Assembly (NCBI GenBank): GCA_027186245.1
Contig: CP114486.1
Span: 62,001 to 126,000 of the forward strand
Reading direction: 5' to 3'
DNA: 64,000 nt
From: Coriaria nepalensis
Lineage: Eukaryota; Streptophyta; Magnoliopsida; Cucurbitales; Coriariaceae
Shown here: positions 45,561-56,960 of the stretch, piece by piece
Position numbering within the stretch: the first letter of the stretch is position 1
How the letters are laid out: each line of letters starts with the position of its first letter
Translations under genes and position numbers: made by a program
Notes under the pieces: generated by a model
What the model was told of the DNA's origin: nothing
Databases searched by the model: none
The model's input: only the letters and a program-made list of their open reading frames with translations

Positions 45561-45867
45561 TATAATGTTATCTTAGGTCGTCTGTCCATAAATGTTGTTA
45601 GAGCTGTAGTACTACCAAACATCTGGCCATGAAGTTCCCTACCAAGAATGGAGTTGGGTCCGAGGAGATTAACTGAGGTTTGGGGAGTATTATCTCTCCT
45701 CACTCAAGAGTAAGGAGGTTGATTGAGCAAATGAGGTGAATATTATAAGGGAATATACTGAAGATGATGATAATGCATATAAAGAGAATAACAAGAGGAA
45801 AAAATAGAAGAGGAAGGTCAGTATGACGCTCGCCCTACCATTTACTTACTCTATTGAATACTTTGGA

Positions 45868-45963
45868 GGGAAACACGCACAGCTAGTAGGGGGTTGTTAC
45901 ATTTGTTTTAAATTCGGGAAACACACACAATTAGTAGGAGATTGTTACCTTTGTTTAAAATTA
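45868..45963 (+). repeat. 48 bp direct repeat with polypurine/TGTTAC junction
   Basis: Two copies start GGGAAACAC(G/A)CACA, each ending in AGTAGGGGGTTGTTAC or AGTAGGAGATTGTTAC. A purine run followed by TGTTA resembles the polypurine tract and start of a 3' LTR. The repeat spacing is 48 bases. Confidence 0.6.
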
Positions 45964-46394
45964 ACTTTATTTTCAAAAGTATTTTTGCGGAAATAGCATA
46001 ATAATTTGAGTTTCTTATAAAGTATAACTGAAATCCTTATCAATTTGCAGAAGTCTTTATCATAGGGAATTAATCCCAAAAATGTTTTAAACAAACTTTA
46101 TTATTTTTCCCAAAATATACATATATATGTATATAAGGATAAGTTTTCTAAAAGATTCTTCAATTATACCCTTTTCGTAGGTCGTGTCTCATATGTACAA
46201 TCTCACGAGGTTGCTTTTCTTTATTCGCTAGATCTTTTGTCTATAGCCTTACTTTTATAATTTCCTACAATATAGAGTAAACATCTATGAGCTGGAAGTT
46301 CAGTAATGATAGGGTTATGCTCACATTACAAATCTTTTAATGATTAAATTAAATTAATCATTTCATGACTTATAGTTAGCATGCATCCCCTCTT

Positions 46395-46590
46395 AATTGA
46401 ACCTCGACCCTTTCTTTGAGAGGTTTTAGCATAACTTTAATTAATTCTCTCTTCATTGGGTCTCAGTCCTTCCTTCGAGAGTTTACATAATCCTCTTTTT
46501 ATTAGGTCTCGACCATTTCTTCGAAAGTTTTACATAATCATTTCTTCATTGAGCCTCGGCCCTTCTTTCAAGATTTTTAGTACTACACTT
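46395..46590. repeat. Minisatellite, about four units of 46-59 bp
   Basis: The block CCTCG/TCTCGACC is followed by a TTC-rich, then GAGAGTTT- or GAAAGTTTTACATAAT-like sequence. It recurs at about 46403, 46462, 46508 and 46554. Units are diverged. Confidence 0.7.
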
Positions 46591-46984
46591 TATTATCTAT
46601 GTTGTTTTATTACTTTATTTTAATGTTATGCATATATTATACATTAACCTTAGCATAATAAATATTATTTTCAATTTATCATGTCTATGAATGATTATAA
46701 TATCCTCAAACTATTATAATAATCATTCAATTCATCATAATAGTTATAATCTTACTTATAGCATGGTAGTAATATCATTTTATTTCTACATAACGTGTCG
46801 TAGTTATAATTCTAACATAGACATAACCTTAGCAGGATAAATATTTTATGCAAGTCATCATGCTTAATAATTAATACTATCCTCAATTAAGATTATTTTA
46901 AATAACCATAACAGACAAACAACATCATATCCATATGTTGCAGTAAGACTATACTTATAGATCTTTACGTAAGGTTGAAGATCA

Positions 46985-47125
46985 TAATCTTCTTTTCCTT
47001 CTTTCTCTCTTTCTTCTTCCCTTTCTCTAATTTTTTTTCTCTTTTCCTTTCCCTCTCTTCTCGTTCTTTCCTCTCCCTCTCCCTTCTCTTTTTCTTTCTC
47101 TCCTCTCACTCTCTTCTCTTCACTT
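46985..47125. repeat. Polypyrimidine tract
   Basis: About 140 bp made almost wholly of C and T on the plus strand (runs of TTCTTC, CCTCTC). The minus-strand open frame across it (Glu/Lys/Arg-rich) is a composition artefact. Confidence 0.8.
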
Positions 47126-47479
47126 TGCCGTAAATGGCCTTTTATAGTAAAGGGGGAGGGTTAATTAATTGACACATTAATGCTTAAGAGTCTTAATGTG
47201 AAAGCCCCTATTATATCTCTTTTATTACTACTAAGCATAGTTATAATTTTAGGGGGTTTACAGGTTAGGGCCTCCCCGGCCGAACCATTTCAGGCAAGCT
47301 CAATAGGGGATGATAAGAATTTGAAAGTCGAATAGCTACTCTAACTCAATAATCCACCGCACAATGATTGCTCTGATAGTTGGCCTATCGAATTGTATGA
47401 TATAAAGATATAAAATAAATTAAAATGTACATTAGAATCTAATTAAATTAAAATTAAATAATCTATTAAACTAATGGAA

Positions 47480-47907
47480 ACAAATCATATTACCAGTGTG
47501 CGACTAACTTTATGCTCCCATCAACTTTTTTCGCACCCATAAGAATTTGATCCATCATGCCATTTCTTTTCCTTGCAGGACAATATTGTCCATGTGTTAT
47601 GTCAAGTGCGATATTCCTATTTTCTGCTACCCTTATACGATATGACCATTTTACAATAAATGCATGTTGTCATCCCTTTCTTTATATATGCTGTAAACTT
47701 ATCTCATGCCAAACTCCTTGTTGGTCGTTTCTTTGCATTAGTCTCAGTAAGACGTGGTGGTTTCTTCGCATACTTTTTTTTCTTAGTTCTCTTTTTGCCT
47801 TGATTTGTAACACGGCCTATTGTGTTGTCATCAATTTCTACATCATAATCAGAGAGGGAAAGGTTCTCAAATGAAGGGGCAAGTGATGCACTACTATCAC
47901 TGGGCAT
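47480..47907 (-). pseudogene. hAT-type transposase N-terminal (BED finger) remnant
   Basis: The minus-strand frame from 47907 gives an acidic leader then GKKRTKKKKYAKKPP and RPTRSLA. Past a frame change it reads CIYCKMVISYKGSR, then ISHL and HMDNIV-like pieces. C-x2-C followed by a His pair about 15-20 residues on is the BED zinc finger found at the start of hAT transposases. The catalytic part is not present. The frame is broken. Confidence 0.5.
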
Positions 47908-48812
47908 GTCATGTTAGCATTTTATCAATCAATTAGTATTTTTGAAATACCCTTTCAGTCAATAAATAATAATGTAGTGACACACATATAACATATTATC
48001 CATGATTGCAATTAAAGGTCTTCCAATCAACTTAAATCTAAATATCTAATACATTTCAGTATCATATAGCAACTTTGAATAATGCAGTGACACATGTAAG
48101 TTGTTTCTTCGTATATATCAACTTAGATTTAAATACCTAATACATTTTCAGTATCATTTGCAAAAACATGACATAAATTTCTAATTATCTTCTAAAATCA
48201 TATTAAATTCATTTGTAGGTGCCTAGGTATATATAGAACTAATAACTTCACTCCCCATGCATACAAAAGTTGTTCAGACAAATTGAAACAGATTATAAAA
48301 TCTAACAAATCACAATATTATCAGTGAACCGAGATGATCGTCCATGCATATCTTCAATGAAGCCATAACCGGAGAGAGAATGGATCGAGGGAGGAGGGCG
48401 AATGGGCAAAGGAAATGGGAGGAGGGAGGGGGGCATCGTCAGATGGATCATAAGAAGGGGAGACGTTAGGTGAGGCAAAGAGGTGTGGTGGATCGATCAG
48501 ATGAAGGGGGTGGCATCGGGTGAGGAAAGGTGGGCGGCGTATCTAACTGGGAGAGGGGCGACATTGGTTTAGGCAAGTGAACGGCGACGGATCTTACCAG
48601 GAGAGAGAGAGTGGTCACTAGTCGGGGATCTCCTTTAGTTTTATTTTGTGTTTATTTTTTATTCTTTTTATGATACTAAAAAGAAGTCGGCATGTCGGAT
48701 GACCGACAAAATTAGATCGGATACTAATTTTTGTAAAGTGATTATTCAACCCGTATCCAATCTGATCAGCTAGATCGGGTTAGGTCAAATAATGATTTTT
48801 TGATCAACCCTA
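47908..48812 (-). mobile_element. 5' non-coding end of a hAT-like element
   Basis: Upstream of the BED remnant on the minus strand lies a G-rich stretch (48350-48620) with imperfect repeats of about 60 bp around GGATCGATCAGATG and GGCATCGGGTGAGG. The region then runs to TAGGGTTGATCAAAAAATC reading inward from 48812, which could be a hAT terminal inverted repeat. The matching end on the other side was not found, so the limits are tentative. Confidence 0.4.
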
Positions 48813-50578
48813 GTTTAATCTTTGAGCAGGTCAGATGGCCCGAACATCTGTATTACAGATTTTCTTACCGTCGTGATAACAAAGAGGCAATGGCGTCATC
48901 TTTTACTGTCAAGGGGAATGAGTGAGTGAAAAGGGGCAGCTGATCCACCGGTGGGGCCAACATTTAAGGATGCTACGATAGACAGCATTTCGTTTAAACA
49001 ATTAATTTCAATCGGGTTTGAAATTATATGACCAACACATCACGTCACATGCTATGGAAGAGTAGTGTTATCTCAATTAATGTCGGTACCGAGAAATCAC
49101 ATGCTTTGAGTCATGTATTTAGTATCTATACATGTCCAATTGATTTCACTGGATTTTGCATCCCATGATTATGCAATCATTGTGACTGCCATAGGCCTCC
49201 CAACTTCTCGCTCTTCAATTTGTTTTGATCCATAACTATGTTACACTGGCCGTCCTGTTGAAAATGTGAACACCAATGAGCCAGGTAATATATTATATAT
49301 TATATTAAATTTTATAATAAATCATATAATATATATATATATATAAGAATATTAGAAATGCATACTTAGAAGAGATGCCTAATTTTTTACTTTGAAATAG
49401 GAATGACGATCGTATTATTATTAGATGCATAGTTTTTTTTTTAGGCCAAATATTATATGCGTAGTTGGTGGAGAAGTGATCAAAGTTGCACGAAATTGAG
49501 GTCCTAAGTAATTCTCAAGTCAAATCTCAGGCTTTGTATAATGAAGATTGAAGAGAAGAAAAGAAATGGACCGGGTAGAAGTTAGACGGAGAAGCTAAAA
49601 ATGCGAAAACGGGTGATCCATGGACTGCAAGTCTACGACCATCCATGGATCCGTAGTTATTATTATTTCTACTCATAAAGCCCATCAAGAAGGCCTGGCC
49701 TTCACACATTGTTTACTTTTTCCTTCTCCTCTCTCCTTCAGGCCTGGCCTCACCCTTCCCTCTCTCTCCCTCTCTCTCCCTCTCTCCCCTCACATCACCA
49801 CCTCACCACCTCACCTCACCTCACCTGCATGGGATGTGTACATTTTCAAAGCTCTGCAACTCCTTCCCCTTTTTACGTCCATGGCAGTTTTAGGGTGTTT
49901 TCCTTCTTCTCCTCCATCTTCTCTTCTACCTCCCTCCCCTTTGCTCTCTCATCTACACCCGCATAAACAGGGTCGGAGCCATCTCTTCTCACCCCTGTCT
50001 TGAGCCCTACTTATAACCACAATCACCCGGTCTTTTCAGCCATGGAAGCTTCTCCAGTTCTTTCCTTTGCGCTCAAAATCCTCTCTTTCTAGATGCCCAC
50101 TTGTTTTTCTCATGGATTATCTCGGTAAAATCAGTCAAAGCCAGACCTTTCGGCGCCTATTGAGGGTTCTTAGCAGACAATCATCAATTATCTTGGGTAA
50201 AGGCGTTCGATCTACCAGTCAAGCTCCAAGCCTCAGGTTCTTTTGTAGATTATGCTAACTTTGTGAACTGAAAGTTACTTTTTTGGCGGAGCCCTTCAAG
50301 CCCCAAGTAGAATTTTGGTGGTACTTAGGTTTTATCAGATTAGGGTAAATATTTATTTAAGCAGCGCTTCAATTTAGTTCTCCTAAATTTCAACTGGGGT
50401 TTTGTTTCCGGTGGCACGTGAAATTAGTTGGTATGTGATCTTTGGGGCATCTTCACTCTCGTAATTAGGTTTCTGATATAATCTTTAGGATTTCTATTCA
50501 TAAGATTTGGTAGATTCCGGTCACGTTGTTGCAGACTCTCTTTGTGTGTTTGTTCTAGCTTCTTGGGGCAGAGAAACC
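48813..50578. other. Intergenic and 5' UTR of the BAH/Agenet gene
   Basis: No supported gene. A pyrimidine-rich zone with CCCTCTCT repeats lies at about 49735-49800, and an AT dinucleotide run lies near 49335. Open frames at 49620-50258 look like low-complexity 5' leader sequence of the next gene. Confidence 0.5.
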
Positions 50579-50605
50579 ATGGTGCACCGAGTGGGTTTCT
50601 TGTAA
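50579..50605 (+). promoter_or_regulatory. Upstream ORF of 8 codons before the BAH/Agenet gene
   Basis: ACCATGG starts an 8-codon frame (MVHRVGFL) that stops at 50603-50605, 36 bases before the main ATG. Its start context is stronger than that of the main start (AAAATGT). If transcribed it could lower translation of the main frame. Confidence 0.4.
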
Positions 50606-50641
50606 TATTTGTTGCCTGCTCTGCTACTGCTCTCTGGAAAA

Positions 50642-53381
50642 ATGTCTGGAAATAGTTACTGTTTTGTGGAGTGGAAAGAGCAGTTTGTTTCGCAAGAGCG
50701 AGGTAATAGAGTAGTGCACTACTTTCTCAAGGATTCTGTTGGGGTTACCACTCTCGCCGTAGTTGGTACCGAGAGGAGTGTGAGGCACATGTTCTATGTT
50801 GTTTCTGATGAATTTTTGCAAGCCTATGGAAAGGAAAGTTCTGTCCCTAATGGTTTTAAATGGAGATCAAGGAGAGAGGTTGTGGATTGGCTTACATCTA
50901 TGCTGTCAAAGCAGCATCTACACGGGGATCATTCAGGTATGTTTTGGTCATTTTGTTCATTTTATATATATATATAACTTCAAGATGCTACTGTAAATAT
51001 ATGAGAATAATCAAGTGGTATAAGGATTAGCAGATCAACAATTTTTTTTTTTAATTTACTTTGGGATGGCAGAATCTCTGAAGTATGAGGCAACAAAAGC
51101 TCTAGGATCTCAACTTCTGAAGAATGGAGTAAGTTTCCTAGAGTCTGATGTACCTGAGGACAAGGTATTCTTTTTCCTTAGAATCTACCATTATTGCTGC
51201 CATATGGTGATTTGCGCTTCAATATTAATCTGACACATTTGTGTTAGGTTCGTTCGGCAAGGAATTTCAGCGGACCTAGTACTGATATTGTTTGGTCTGG
51301 TGCCGCATGGACATGTGGTAAACAGCTCAAACACTACCCAGCATTTTGCAGAAATGGGACTTCCATTGCGGTAAGCATTTAGTTCTAAATGTGCTAGCAT
51401 GAGGAGATCATTAAACTTTCATTGTCCTCTTCTCACTCTTTCTCTCCTCTTTGTGCCCTTTTCTAGATCCAATCTTTTGTTTTTGTCATGGCCAAGGGAG
51501 AGAATCACTACCTTGCTTACGTGGAAGATATGTACGAAGACAAGAAGGGTTTAAAAAAGGTTAAAGTGAGATGGTTTCACCACAACCAGGAGGTGAAGGG
51601 GATAATTACTCTACGCAATTCTCACCCAAAAGAAGTTTTCATCACACCATACGCACAGGTCATTAGTGCAGAATGTGTTGACGGTCCTGCTTCAGTCTTA
51701 ACTCGAGAGCATTATGATAAATGCCTTGATGCTTTTCCTCACGCGTTGTTGTCCAGAGTTCATCTCTGCTATAGGCAGTTTAGAAGCAACCGACTGAAGC
51801 CTTTTGACTTGACTAGACTGCATGGTTACTTTGATCAGCCAATTCTCATCTCTTGTTTGGGTCTCAATGCTATCGCAAAACCTGAATCCACTTTTGATAG
51901 CTTGACTGGGGAAGAAGATGAAGATCCGGGCTCTGGTGACAATTTAAAGCTGGGAGTTAAGAGGATGAGAACTAGTAAAGGATCTCAAGTTTTTGAGCTA
52001 GAAAGGTCCCGAGGAAGTTCTGGTAAACGTCACCACATGGGGATGCATGAACCTTTCCAGAAATTAAACTGCAACTTGTTAGACAGGAAATGGCTTCCTC
52101 TCAAGCATGTTGAATGTTGGCCTAGGTCCTACCCGCTCTTTAAGGTGAACGAAAAAGTAGAGCTGCTTTGTCAAGATAGTGGCATCAGAGGTTGCTGGTT
52201 CAGGTGTACTGTCTTGCATTTATCACGGAAACAAATGAGAGTTCATTATGATGATTTACAAGATGAGGATGGATGTGGAAATCTTGAGGTAATACTTTAC
52301 GGATCTGTATAACCATTAGTTGAAATTATAAATGAATGACTTTAGCTTATGTAACACATTTATTTGCCTCACTCTTTTGACCTAGTCTTATGTTCTGTCT
52401 TTCCAAAAATGATATCTTCTTTTATTTTTAAATCAAACCCTGGAAAGATTTTTTGGAATTTGAACCCCCGGCCTCCCCTTTGGGAGTAATACTGAGTGGC
52501 CATTGGGCTAATCCCAATGATTCACATAAGCTAAAAAAGGTTTCATACTTGTAGGAATGGATCCCAACTTTTAAGATGGCTATGCCGGACAAACTTGGCA
52601 TGAGACACTCTGGACGTCCAACCGTACGCCCAGCCCCCCCTCAAGAGCAAACAGACCATGCTCTTGAGATTGGGGCTGCAGTTGATGCATGGTGGAGTGA
52701 TGGCTGGTGGGAAGGGATTCTTACCGGATGTGATGACTCTCAAAATGATAATATGCATGTTTATATTCCTGGTATGCTTCTTGGAAATCTGGAAATACCA
52801 TCATCTCCTTCAATTTCAGCCAATTCTTCCTTAGTTCTTCTAACTCGACCTGCCTAGTATTTTTTTTTTTTTTGGTGTGATTGATTGTAGGTGAAAGCTT
52901 ATTCTTGAATGTACACAAGAAGGACCTGAGAATATCTAGAGATTGGTTGGGGACCCAGTGGGTTGATATTGAGTCAAAGCGCAACATACTGTCATCAATA
53001 TCTGCAGTTGTTGGGACAGACGCTAAGCTTTCCACCTCCTCAGCTTCTGCTCAGGATCCCAATTCTGGCAGTTTTGTTACATCGGAGGTTGGAGTAACCA
53101 CTAGTAGTAAAAAACTTGATATTCTTGAAGAGTATAAAATTAACTCAACTGCATCAGCCAGTCCTGGCAAGCTTGCTAAAGATGTGGATGACGTCAACTG
53201 TAAGAGGCAACTGCCAATAGAAGAGAATGGAATTAAGGATGATGATGTAGACACAAAAAATAGTTGTGACAATATGGGTGATGTCCAAGATCATAACAAT
53301 GATGTCAAAGCTGATGATGCTGATGATAAATTGTTAATGGAGGCATGTAGAGGTGTCAAACAGAAAGAAGCAGTGGCGTAA
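50642..53381 (+). CDS. BAH and Agenet domain chromatin protein
   Basis: Six exons (50642-50936, 51073-51164, 51248-51370, 51467-52288, 52555-52771, 52891-53381) join to 679 residues. A BAH domain covers about residues 155-300: an extended start IQSFVFVMAKGENHYLAYVE, then VKVRWFHHNQEVKG, EVFITPYAQVISAECVDGPA and the family's LTREHYDKC. Two Agenet/Tudor-like segments follow: FKVNEKVELLCQDSGIRGCW with RVHYDDLQDEDG, and LEIGAAVDAWWSDGWWEGIL with VYIPGESLFL. This is the plan of Arabidopsis At1g68580-type proteins, which read histone marks. The C-terminal 120 residues are acidic and low complexity. Intron 4 carries a tRNA-derived SINE-like sequence. No lesion was found. Confidence 0.92.
52436..52520 (-). 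repeat. tRNA-derived SINE-like sequence in intron 4
   Basis: On the minus strand TAGCCCAATGG (52510-52500) fits a pol III A box, and GGTTCAAATTCC (52466-52455) fits a B box, 33 bases apart. GGGATT precedes the A box. This is tRNA-like but has no cloverleaf that I can fold confidently, so a SINE head is more likely than a tRNA gene. Its tail direction is toward an A-rich stretch near 52430. Confidence 0.55.
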
Positions 53382-54008
53382 GATGTCTGTCTATTTTGCA
53401 TTCATGTGATGATAGTTATGGTGTTAGGGCATTCAATTCACGTTCAATTAAGGATTGTTGTTACTTGGGATGTTGTAAATAGTTAGGAGGATATCAGGAA
53501 AGGAGAGCTCATTGCTTTCCCATTTTACTGGGTCGTTTGTAGGTGTATAGTTACGTGGTTGGAGTTTTATGGTTTCTGGTTTCACTGATAGTGTCTACGA
53601 TCAGATTCGTTGGCTTTAGAGGGGCCCCCTACCACAGTCAGATCTTCCTCAAGTTCCTCTTTCTGGCTCCTCCATGTACTTGTTCGTTGAATCTTGTGTA
53701 CCACAAACTATGTATCTATCATTAATGTCAAAATTTAGGTTCCGGTTTCTGGCACCCTGACCGCTAGTCCACTTCTAATATTAGAACATCATCGTTCTGC
53801 CTAATTTGTTGCCGATTCATACTACATGGTGTTAAAAGAACTGCATTGCAGAGGGAGAAGCGACTAATGCTTGTATTTGACTATACATATTTGTACAAAC
53901 ACAAATAATGGACAGAAAGAAAAGTGGGAGGAAAAGAATTACGTAAGAGGCTGCTATATATGCCTGCCCTTGCACTTGTTTAGGACAATGCTTGGATTGG
54001 TGAGAACG
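53382..54008. other. Convergent 3' flanks
   Basis: About 630 bp between the BAH gene (+) and the pectinesterase gene (-). It holds their 3' UTRs. No other feature is seen. Confidence 0.45.
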
Positions 54009-55725
54009 CTATAATCTAAGCCATTGCTCTCCACCTATGAACTTCAAACCCAAAAAGGGCTTCACTTCATCATAGCTGAAAGACTTGGACCACGGAACAC
54101 GACCCTGTGTGTCTGCGCCTTTTCCCCTGCAATTATATTCCCCAAACTCCACCGTCCTGCCCAAAAAAGTGAAATTAGCATTTTGGACTTGTGCCTCTCG
54201 CAGATTATTAATGTAAGAAATGGTAGGTTGTATCGTACCTTTGCCTGGATGGGTAGTTCCAGTCACTCCAACCTGGAGGGGTTATGATATCCTGAATATA
54301 ACAGTAAGCATATATTGTTCTTGAGTAGTTTCCCCAGGCTCTTCCCAAGAATATCTTCCCGGTTCCCTTGATCATGCAATTGACAAATGAGAACCCGGAA
54401 TTGTCATCTGGTGAATCTCTGTGATGAGCTGCAATTGCTCCATAGTTATCAGCTTTTGACCTTATAAAACAACCCTGTTTTTCCCATTAATTTAATTTGC
54501 GGATGTCAACTATCTAATTGCAAATCGGCCACCTTAATTGAAAAAAAGAAAGAGAAAATAGTTACCCGATAAAGTGACCTTGATTTTCCAAATATAAAAT
54601 CAACACTGCCTTCGATAGTACACTTGAGGAAGTAATGTGATCCAGTCTCATCTAAAAGTGTGTCCTGTTCTCCCAACACTCTGACTTGGTAGAACATTGC
54701 TTTATCCCCTGCAATTCTGAGTGCCACTGCTTGCATTCCATACCCACCAGGCACTGCACCTACTGTGTTCTGCTCAAAGTGACCACCATTTTAACTTAGC
54801 ACCAAGTTCTATCAACTGATATTATCTTTCCTTTTTGTATCAGACAGAAATTACCTCGAAAGTGATCCAAGAAGCGCAAAAGTAATTGGATTCTATGGCC
54901 ACAGATGCTGATCTATATGTTCCTAGTTCCCATCCATTGCTGTCTTTGTCTGAAGCTTTATTGTTCCAAGAAATTATAGTGTCAGAAGCCCTTTTCTTAT
55001 TCCCTATGAATGAAATATATGGCTTTGTAATTGGTATGAGTACCTTCTCTCTGCATATATTTTTTGAACAAGCCGGAAATATCATTGCTGTAAATTTCAT
55101 TGATTTAATCAAAAGCATAAACTGATGAAAGAAAACAGGAATAATAATATAGATTAGCACTGTCACAATCTCTTTTGAGAGAGAGAGAGAGAGAGAGAGA
55201 AGTAACCGACTCTTTTGTACACTCACGTAGAGCTACATTTTGGGCACCCACTAACCCAAAATATAGCTCAACTGTCGAAAGGAAAACTATTCCCTGTAGG
55301 CTGTAGCTCTGTTTTAAACCAACTTTTCTTAATTGAGGACATACTACAAACCGCAGTTATGTTATTAAGAAAATACTGCAGAATTGGATATTTGATATTA
55401 ACAAGATGATAAAAGATACAAAAACATGCCTGTAAAGTCCAGGAAGAATGTAAATTTTGACTCTTTGGGAATTAAAGTGAGGAACCATATCAACTGCTCC
55501 TTGAACGGTAACCGAATCTCCTCCTCCATTCTGATCAACCACGATTATTGTGCTTCCATTGTATTCATCTCCACCATTCAAACTCGCCCTACTATCCTCC
55601 ACACTCAAATCCTCCCAACTTATATAATTCTTGGTGTAATCTCCACTTTGTGAGATCCCCACCTGAATGCCACCCGATAATGCGAAGCAAAGCATAACAA
55701 GGCAAGAAAGAGAATGAAAACCCAT
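54009..55725 (-). CDS. Pectinesterase, QRT1-like
   Basis: Five exons (55725-55430, 55050-54855, 54769-54566, 54474-54239, 54156-54009) join to 359 residues. ATG at 55725 gives a clean signal peptide (MGFHSLSCLVMLCFALSGGI). The longer frame to 55773 would place a charged stretch before it. Catalytic blocks of the CE8 family are all present: QDTLLDE, GSVDFIFG and LGRAWG, holding the two aspartates and the arginine. Substrate block YILPGLYREKVLIP precedes them, and it ends VKPFLGLKFIGGEQWLRL. There is no PRO inhibitor domain, as in QRT1, which demethylates wall pectin so pollen tetrads can separate. Exon 1 is followed by a GC donor (AG|GCATGT). A GAGA run lies in intron 1. Confidence 0.92.
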
Positions 55726-56960
55726 GAGCTTCCCACTTTGCTTTTCCTTTTCTTTCTTCAGGAAGAGAAACAAAGAGGAGAATCAGAGCCAGAGATAGAA
55801 TCTCGTTTGTGGGGGGAGGATGTCTGTGTCTGTGTGTGTGTCTGTGTCTCTGTAAATAAATAAAATTCTAAGGAAGAGATATAAAATCTGGAGTGGGAAA
55901 GGGAAAGCGTGTGAAGCAAGTGAAAACAATAAATATTGGGGGCGTGATATGTAGTGGAGTGACTCTTGAAGTGATTATTAGAATACGGGGGTTGGAGAAA
56001 CAGAGGAAGAGGGAAATCATATCAATATCATACTAAAAAGTAATTTAATGGGAAGAAAGCGATGGTGCAGTTACAGTTTTTATACAGAGGCGAGAGTACC
56101 TGAAAAGGCTCAAATTGAAGGGATTTGATTTTGGAAGGAAGAGGAAGAGGAAGAGGCAGAAAGTTTCAGGATAATTCAATGAGAATGTGGGTTGGTAGTG
56201 GAGAAGAGCGGTTATATGCTGCTGCTGGCTGCTGCTTTGTTTGATCTTTTAGATGCTGCTGCTGGCTGCTGCTTTGTTTGATCTTTTAGATGCTGCTGAA
56301 ATCATTATGAAACTGCATTATGTATTATCCCTCACTACTTTAGTTTACGTTTTTCATACACAATCAGCCTCTTTGCATGAACGGTGCAAGCTTTTTGTAA
56401 TTGTAGGAGTAGGATTCATTTTATTCTATCTTATTCTTGGACAGTTTAAATCCGTGGATTTCGGTTTCCCACTTCAAAAGAAACTGATGTCACATTTATC
56501 ACCCCACCCCCCCATAAGGATAAGAGAGAGAAGGTCAGAACTCAGATTCAGAAGGGTACGTACGTGCATGGTTACTCTTTCATGTTTATATACATCTCTC
56601 TCGATTCACTGACATTAAAAGAAAGTAGTAGGTGATCTCATATTCTGTAGGCTGTAGCAATCATTACTTGTGTGATTTGCATTTCGATATACAGTAAATA
56701 TGATGTATGCATTTTTTGCATGCTGATTCAACTGATTGCTACAAGTACAACATTTTCATCATTTTTGGGGTAAGCAGGCCCCAAGGCCCACGTCTCATCG
56801 GCCCAATCTTCGTGGCCCAAAAATAACAATATATTTTCAAGATATAAGAAATTTGGATGGATAATCCTCCCTGCCTGCCTGCGCCTGCTACTGTACTAGT
56901 GCTATAACAGAGCAGGGCAACACTGTGAGAGAGATAGAGAGCTTGGTTGAATACAATTCA
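55726..56960. other. Divergent promoter region, pectinesterase and RPS10
   Basis: About 1.2 kb with no supported gene. It carries a 37 bp perfect direct repeat at 56217-56290 and some purine-rich stretches near 56120-56160. The right end is the 5' UTR of RPS10. Confidence 0.5.
56217..56290. repeat. 37 bp perfect tandem duplication
   Basis: Two adjacent copies of ATGCTGCTGCTGGCTGCTGC followed by TTTGTTTGATCTTTTAG. A third partial start (ATGCTGCTG) follows. The copies appear identical, which suggests a recent duplication. Confidence 0.9.

Larger units (their letters stand above)
43183..45640 (+). mobile_element. Ty3/gypsy fragment C (LTR?, primer site, gag, protease)
   Basis: A possible LTR starts TGTAGTTGGGCCATTGTG at about 43183 and ends near 43609. 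It is followed by AGTTTGACATCGATTGC, which resembles the primer sites of elements A and B. A plus-strand gag frame and a protease-like frame follow, then coding similarity stops near 45640 with no RT. The left LTR border is uncertain. It lies just beyond the WLM pseudogene. Confidence 0.55.

Noticed and set aside
46864..47109. Glu/Lys/Arg-rich minus-strand ORF
   Set aside because: It is the translation of a polypyrimidine tract; composition artefact.
47370..47390. Possible tRNA-Met primer site (TGCTCTGATAG) on the minus strand
   Set aside because: Only part of the 12-base site matches and no LTR boundary was found beside it.
49620..50003. Ser/Pro/Leu-rich plus-strand ORFs
   Set aside because: Low-complexity pyrimidine-rich leader sequence with several overlapping frames and no domain.
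52436..52520. Functional tRNA gene in the BAH intron
   Set aside because: Only the A and B boxes fit; no convincing acceptor stem or anticodon arm.
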